Positions 59,860-64,000 of a DNA stretch of 64,000 nucleotides are shown here, in pieces (the first letter of the stretch is position 1; every line of letters starts with the position of its first letter). Origin of the DNA: Natronosalvus caseinilyticus (lineage in GTDB: Archaea; Halobacteriota; Halobacteria; Halobacteriales; Natrialbaceae); the NCBI RefSeq assembly GCF_017357105.1, contig NZ_CP071596.1, positions 1,116,001 to 1,180,000 of the forward strand, written 5' to 3'. A program made the translations under genes and the position numbers. The notes beneath the pieces are model-generated. The model searched no databases, was not told the origin of the DNA, and worked only from the letters and a program-made list of their open reading frames with translations.

Positions 59860-61648
59860 TCTTCGCCAGGTGGCGGGGCTTGTCGATCGATCGACCCAGC
59901 TCGTTGGCGACCCAGTACGATACCAGTTGGAGCTGGACGTTCGCCACGACCGAACTCGCGACGGCCTCGAGCGCCGGAATCTCGAGGACGTGGTCGGCGT
60001 ATCGCTCGACGTCCGACTGGCCGTCAGTGACCGCGACGATGGGGACGCCGCGGGCCTCGACTTCCTTGACGTTGCCGATGGTCTTCTCGGCTTCCTCGCC
60101 GTCGCCGGTCACGAGCGCGAACACGGGTGTATTCGGGCCGACGAGCGCGAGCGGGCCGTGTTTCAACTCGCCTGCTGCGAAGCCCTCGGCGTGTTCGTAG
60201 GAAATCTCTTTGAGCTTCAGCGCCCCCTCGAGCGCGACCGGGTAGTGGAGGCCGCGGCCGATGAAGAAGTAGGCGTCGGCGTCGCGATAGGCGTGAGCGA
60301 CCTCCCGGGCGCTCGAGGTGTCGAGCACCTGTTGAATGGCGTCGGCGATGGATCGGAGCGACTGGATCAGTTCGCGGGACCGGTGATCGCTCAGCGCGGC
60401 GGCGACCATGGTGAGGGCGGCCTGCTGGCTCGCGAACGTCTTCGTGGCGGCGACGCCAATCTCCGGGCCGGCCCGGATGTAGAGGACGTGATCGGTCTCG
60501 CGGGCGGCCGAACTGCCGACGACGTTCGTCACGGCGAGCGTCGTCGCGCCCGCCCGGTTCGCCTCCCGGAGCGCGCGCATCGTGTCGGCCGTCTCGCCGC
60601 TCTGGGTGACGCCGACGACGAGCGAGTCGTCCGTAAGTGGCATCGTCTCGGCCGTAAACTCGCTCGCCAGGGTCGCCTGGGCGGGAACGCCCCAGCGGTT
60701 CAACAGCGAGACGCCGAACATCGCGGCGTGGTAGGAGGTTCCGCAGGCGACGAACGTCACGGGGCCGTCGAAGGCGATGTCCGCCAGTTCCTCGAGTTCG
60801 ATCCGGCCGGTGAGTTCGTTGAGTCGCCCGCGGAGACACTCCCGGATGGCGGTGGGTTGTTCGTGGATCTCCTTGAGCATGTAGTGGTCGTAGCCGCTCT
60901 TGCCGGCGTCCTCGGCGTCCCACTCGATGGTCTCGACGCTGCTCTCGACGACCTCGCCGTTCGAATCGGTGATCCGAATCGAGTCGCCGGTGAGCGTCGC
61001 GAACTCGCCGTCGTCGAGGTAGATCACGCGGTCGGTGTACTCGATAAACGCGGGGACGTCGCTCGCCAGGTAGTGGCCGTCCTCGCCCAGACCGAGCACG
61101 AGCGGCGACTCGTGGCGGGCCGCGTACACCGTCTCCGACCCCTCGAAGACGGCGGCGATGGCGTAACTCCCCTCGAGACGCTCGATGGCCGCCCGGAACG
61201 CCGTTTCGGGGTCGAGGCCGTCCTCGAGGCCCCGAGCGATCAGGTGGGGAACGACCTCGGTGTCGGTGTCACTCTGGAACGTGATCCCGGCCTCGCGCAG
61301 TTCCGTCCGGAGCGACTGGTAGTTCTCGATGATGCCGTTGTGGACGACGGCGACCCGGCCCTCCGCGTCGGTGTGTGGGTGGGCGTTCACGTCCGAGGGC
61401 GGGCCGTGGGTGCTCCAGCGGGTGTGGCCGATGCCGACGGACTCGCCGCCCGGTTCGTTCGCCGCCAGGGTCTCCTCGAGCGAGGACACCTCGCCCTGGC
61501 GCTTGTGGACGCGGAGGTTCGTATCCCCGAGGGCGACGCCGGCGGAGTCGTACCCTCGGTACTCGAGACCCGAGAGCCCGGTCATGAGGACGTCGAGCGC
61601 GTCGGCCTCGCCCTCACCGTTGCCGACGAAGCCGATGATGCCACACAT
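59843..61648 (-). CDS. glmS: Glutamine--fructose-6-phosphate aminotransferase (isomerising)
   Basis: A 601-residue enzyme making glucosamine-6-phosphate. N-terminal glutaminase domain with catalytic Cys2 (MCGIIGFVGNG), GHTRWSTHG and HNGIIENY; two SIS domains follow (CGTSYHAAMFG, GVTQSGETADTM; FIGRGLHYPVALEGALKLKEISYEHAEGF). The C-terminus DKPRHLAKSVTVE is canonical. Its ATG overlaps the glmU-like stop (ATGA), so the amino-sugar genes are coupled; products feed N-glycan and surface-layer glycosylation. Confidence 0.96.
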   Translation of the reverse strand: MCGIIGFVGNGEGEADALDVLMTGLSGLEYRGYDSAGVALGDTNLRVHKRQGEVSSLEETLAANEPGGESVGIGHTRWSTHGPPSDVNAHPHTDAEGRVAVVHNGIIENYQSLRTELREAGITFQSDTDTEVVPHLIARGLEDGLDPETAFRAAIERLEGSYAIAAVFEGSETVYAARHESPLVLGLGEDGHYLASDVPAFIEYTDRVIYLDDGEFATLTGDSIRITDSNGEVVESSVETIEWDAEDAGKSGYDHYMLKEIHEQPTAIRECLRGRLNELTGRIELEELADIAFDGPVTFVACGTSYHAAMFGVSLLNRWGVPAQATLASEFTAETMPLTDDSLVVGVTQSGETADTMRALREANRAGATTLAVTNVVGSSAARETDHVLYIRAGPEIGVAATKTFASQQAALTMVAAALSDHRSRELIQSLRSIADAIQQVLDTSSAREVAHAYRDADAYFFIGRGLHYPVALEGALKLKEISYEHAEGFAAGELKHGPLALVGPNTPVFALVTGDGEEAEKTIGNVKEVEARGVPIVAVTDGQSDVERYADHVLEIPALEAVASSVVANVQLQLVSYWVANELGRSIDKPRHLAKSVTVE

Positions 61649-62832
61649 CAGGAACGCACCTCCACGTCGTCCTCGAGCGTTCCACGGAGCGTCGACCCCG
61701 CCTGGACGTAGGCGTCGGCGCCGACGATTACGCCGGGGGCGAACGTCGATCCGCCCTCGTCGTGGGCGTGGTCGGCGAACAGCGCGCCGAAGTCGACGTC
61801 ACGGTGGACCGCGTCGTTGATCTGGACGTCGCTCGGTCCGCCGACGACGGTCGATCCAGGGCCAATTCGCGCTCCGCGGCCGGTGACGCAGTCGCGAACC
61901 GTCGCCCCGTCTTCGACCCGCGTGTCGGCGTCGACCACGGCGTGCGTGAGCGAGACGTTCGACCCGACCGTCACGTTCTCGCCGAGACAGACGTTCGGTC
62001 CCACGACCGATCCCGCCCCGACAACGCAGTCGGCGGGGACGACGACGGGGTCGACCACCGTCGCGGACTCGTGGACGTAGGCGTCGGCTGACACCTGGCT
62101 CTCGACGCCGCCGCTGGCGAGGAGGTCCTCGGCGATGGTCAGCAGGTCCCACGGGTAGGTCGCGTCGACCCAGAGGCCGTCGGAGACGACGCCACGAACG
62201 CTGGCGGTCTCGTCGTCGACCAGGCTCGAGATGCCGTCGATGAGGGACTGTTCGCCGACGCGTGGATCGACGCCGCGAATCGCCTCGAAGATCAGGTCGT
62301 CGAAGACGTAGACGCCAGCGTTGAGGTAGTACTCGCGGTCGTCGAACGGGTGCTCGACGATTTCGGTCACCTCGCCGTCGTCCGTGAGGACGCCGCCGTA
62401 CTCACCGACGTCGTCGGTCGGGATCAGGCCGAGCGTCGCGACCGAGTCCTCGTCGTGGGACTCGAGCACGTCCGCGACGATGTCGCCGTCGACGAGCTGG
62501 TCGCCGTAGACGACGAGTGTCGGCCCCTGGTGGTCCCGATGGGCGTCCTCTGCGGCCAGTAGGGCGTGGCCACTTCCCAGCAACTTCTCCTGTTTGACGT
62601 ACCTGATCGGGACGTTGCGGTGGGTCGGCCCGAAGTGTGACTGGACGCGGTTTCGCTGGTAGCCCACGACGGTCGTGATCTCGGTCACGCCCGCGTCGAT
62701 CAGCGCGTCGAAGACGTGCTCGAGGATCGGTTTCGTCGCCGCTGGCAACATCGGCTTCGGCCGATGTTTGGTCAGCGGTCTGAGACGGCTTCCCTCCCCG
62801 GCCGCGAGCACGATCGCGGAACGTTCGGTCAT
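61648..62832 (-). CDS. glmU: Bifunctional sugar-1-phosphate nucleotidyltransferase/acetyltransferase (GlmU-like)
   Basis: A 394-residue protein. Residues 1-230 are a nucleotidyltransferase (VLAAGEGSRLRPLTKHRPKPMLP, VYGDQLVDGD). The last ~145 residues are a left-handed beta-helix with hexapeptide repeats (ATVVDPVVVPADCVVGAGSVVGPNVCLGENVTVGS in overlapping pieces). Archaeal relatives make UDP-GlcNAc from glucosamine-1-phosphate, acting after GlmS and a mutase. The ATG at 62832 gives MTERSAIVLAAGEG; the open frame to 63219 is not coding. First gene of the glmU-glmS operon. Confidence 0.9.
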   Translation of the reverse strand: MTERSAIVLAAGEGSRLRPLTKHRPKPMLPAATKPILEHVFDALIDAGVTEITTVVGYQRNRVQSHFGPTHRNVPIRYVKQEKLLGSGHALLAAEDAHRDHQGPTLVVYGDQLVDGDIVADVLESHDEDSVATLGLIPTDDVGEYGGVLTDDGEVTEIVEHPFDDREYYLNAGVYVFDDLIFEAIRGVDPRVGEQSLIDGISSLVDDETASVRGVVSDGLWVDATYPWDLLTIAEDLLASGGVESQVSADAYVHESATVVDPVVVPADCVVGAGSVVGPNVCLGENVTVGSNVSLTHAVVDADTRVEDGATVRDCVTGRGARIGPGSTVVGGPSDVQINDAVHRDVDFGALFADHAHDEGGSTFAPGVIVGADAYVQAGSTLRGTLEDDVEVRS

Positions 62833-63103
62833 ACTATTCGACCCTCCGTCTGGCGACGTCAGTCTTTTGGATGGGCTCATGTACACGGGTTCTGTATCTC
62901 GGTCGATTCTCACGGCGGGTGTGGGGTTTCCCTCGAGCGTCCCCGATTCGGCGGGTCCAGTGGGCTTGAGTCGGTGGGGTGCGAGCGGGTGATCGGACGA
63001 GCGGGCAACCGGGCGGACCCGAGCGACGGACGTGAACGCGAACACCCGACGTGGACGCGAGCGCGACAGACGAGCGCCGAAACGGGGCCAGGGCGGAGCC
63101 GAC

Positions 63104-63358
63104 CTATCCCTCCCCTTCGGACTGGTACGGCTCGCCGACGGCCTCCATCGGCAGGGCGTTGTACAGCGAGTCCTCGAGTTGGTCCGCGGAGTCGTACTCC
63201 TCGCTGTGCGTGTCTTCAATGAGCGACCCGAGGTTGGCCTCGCCGTCGGCGAGCAACAGCGTCACGTCGTTCAACTCGACTGCGGCGTCCGCCCGCGTAA
63301 TCGGGTACGAGAGTTCCGAGAGTGCGTGCTCGACGCGGCTGAGTTTGACTTCCTCCAT
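63104..63358 (-). CDS. DUF5789-family small protein
   Basis: An 84-residue acidic protein, MEEVKLSRVEHALSELSYPITRADAAVELNDVTLLLADGEANLGSL (overlapping parts), the DUF5789 pattern seen across haloarchaea, often near glm or DNA-metabolism genes. Predicted alpha-helical, possibly a short winged helix; function unknown. Divergent from the methyltransferase gene at 63539. Confidence 0.85.
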   Translation of the reverse strand: MEEVKLSRVEHALSELSYPITRADAAVELNDVTLLLADGEANLGSLIEDTHSEEYDSADQLEDSLYNALPMEAVGEPYQSEGEG

Positions 63359-63402
63359 ACGCCTCGGACACCGCGGAATGGCTTGAATTTCTGTGAGGTT
63401 TC

Positions 63403-63453
63403 CCGTGAGTGTTCGCTCGAGTGATTCGAATTTTCCGTGAGTGTTCGCTCGAG
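63403..63453 (+). repeat. Pair of 19-base direct repeats in a divergent promoter region
   Basis: CCGTGAGTGTTCGCTCGAG occurs perfectly at 63403-63421 and 63435-63453, 32 bases apart start to start (three helical turns). The position between DUF5789 and the methyltransferase genes suggests an operator pair. Confidence 0.6.
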
Positions 63454-63475
63454 CGATAGAAATTCGGGCTCGATA

Positions 63476-63484
63476 CTATATAAC
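63476..63484 (+). promoter_or_regulatory. TATA-like box before the methyltransferase gene
   Basis: CTATATAAC lies 55-63 bases before the ATG; a second AT-rich box, GATATATTT, lies about 40-49 bases before it. Confidence 0.5.
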
Positions 63485-63538
63485 TGGCCGATATATTTCG
63501 TGACCAGGTACTCGGTCGACCTGGCCCAACCCACGACT

Positions 63539-64000
63539 ATGAGCGACGAATCGACGGAGTCGAGGGACGTGACGGAAGCAGACGGCGACGGTGACGTCTC
63601 GAGCGCCGAGCACGAGGCCCACCTGGAACGCAGTCGGAAGGTGTGGAATCGCTGGAGCGACTGGTACGCGATGAGCGAACGCGACTTCGAGCCGATACGC
63701 GAGGATGCGATCGACCATCTGGACCTCCGACCGGGGGACCGCGTGCTCGACGTCGGCTGCGGTCCGGGGGTAAACTTCGAGCCGATTCGACGGGCGATCG
63801 GGAAGGACGGACGCCTCGTCGCCGTCGATTACAGCCCAGCGATGGTCGCGAAGGCTCGAGAGCGGATCGACCGGTACGGGTGGAAAAACGTCGAGGTTCA
63901 CCGTGTCGACGCGACGACCGTCGCGTTCGACGACTGGTTCGACGCCGCCGTCGCGACCCTCTCGATGAGCGTCATGCCCGACGTGCGTCGGGCGGTGGAG
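63539..64000 (+). CDS. Class I SAM-dependent methyltransferase, 3' partial
   Basis: The first 154 residues of a methyltransferase that runs past the window end. After an acidic N-terminus, SRKVWNRWSDWYAMSERDFEPI leads to motif I VLDVGCGPGVNFEPI and the acidic loop VAVDYSPAMVAKARERI. This resembles haloarchaeal UbiE/type-11 methyltransferases. Start ATG at 63539 follows a TATA box. Substrate unknown. Confidence 0.9.
   Translation, partial: MSDESTESRDVTEADGDGDVSSAEHEAHLERSRKVWNRWSDWYAMSERDFEPIREDAIDHLDLRPGDRVLDVGCGPGVNFEPIRRAIGKDGRLVAVDYSPAMVAKARERIDRYGWKNVEVHRVDATTVAFDDWFDAAVATLSMSVMPDVRRAVE

Noticed and set aside
62833-63219. N-terminal extension of glmU
   Set aside because: The nucleotidyltransferase motif starts four residues after the ATG at 62832; the upstream frame is Arg/Pro-rich and lies partly antisense to the DUF5789 gene.

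Overview
The window is chromosomal DNA of a halophilic archaeon, probably of the Natrialbaceae/Haloterrigena type. The evidence is high GC, very acidic proteins, archaeal ribosomal protein S19e, the haloarchaeal origin-associated genes oapA/B/C, HTH-10, DUF7344 and HalOD1 regulator families, and AT-rich TATA-like boxes about 25-30 bases before many start codons. The organism assignment is inference.

Layout. (1) 1-9.1 kb is core chromosome: a site-2-type M50 protease (cut by the window start), thiL, rps19e with a PDCD5-like DNA-binding protein and a PP-loop ATPase, a CPBP membrane protease, oapC-oapB-oapA, azlC-azlD, and a GAF histidine kinase broken by one frameshift. (2) 9.5-27.3 kb is an unusual accessory block. 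Two homologous but diverged tyrosine recombinases face each other across about 15.5 kb. Between them, 1-5 small genes at a time are separated by a conserved, same-orientation repeat of about 100-200 bp. Its core is an inverted repeat, CTGTATTCAGCA - about 39 nt - TGCTGAATACAG, and 8 of the 10 complete cores are exactly 63 bp long. The two arms co-vary in some copies and are mosaic in others. The layout resembles an integron cassette array, although the recombinases are not recognisable IntI. One copy carries a 139-bp MITE with a 10-bp target duplication. Cargo includes HTH-10/DUF7344/HalOD1 regulators, a response regulator, an EamA exporter, a cation exchanger, an OsmC protein with an ArsM-like methyltransferase, and small stress-type proteins. 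(3) 27.3-36.9 kb is a second accessory stretch with lower GC, several frameshifted remnants, and a four-gene overlapping operon. That operon encodes a 4-TM protein, a small unknown, a YwgA/SocA-like protein and a Rad50-like ABC ATPase with two CxxC motifs, and a HEPN-type protein follows it. It is a candidate defence system. The stretch stops at the 3' end of a tRNA-Arg(CCG) gene. (4) 37-64 kb is core chromosome again: a MATE exporter, hisG, a repeat-containing PRC-barrel-like protein, copA, and a catabolic/uptake region. The uptake region has an aldehyde dehydrogenase, a dipeptide-type ABC transporter with its binding protein 8 kb away, an SDR, an M20 deacylase, two unknown overlapping genes, an Lrp regulator, mmsA and a class III aminotransferase. 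Then come glmU-glmS, a DUF5789 protein, and a methyltransferase cut by the window end.

How the genes work together. The 44.6-59.6 kb cluster reads as import of a peptide-like or N-acylated amino compound, hydrolysis by the M20 enzyme, transamination, and oxidation of the semialdehyde to an acyl-CoA, with Lrp control; a beta-alanine-type route fits best. glmU and glmS make activated GlcNAc for surface glycans. The cassette block is the most novel part: its repeats, rather than its genes, are the conserved element.
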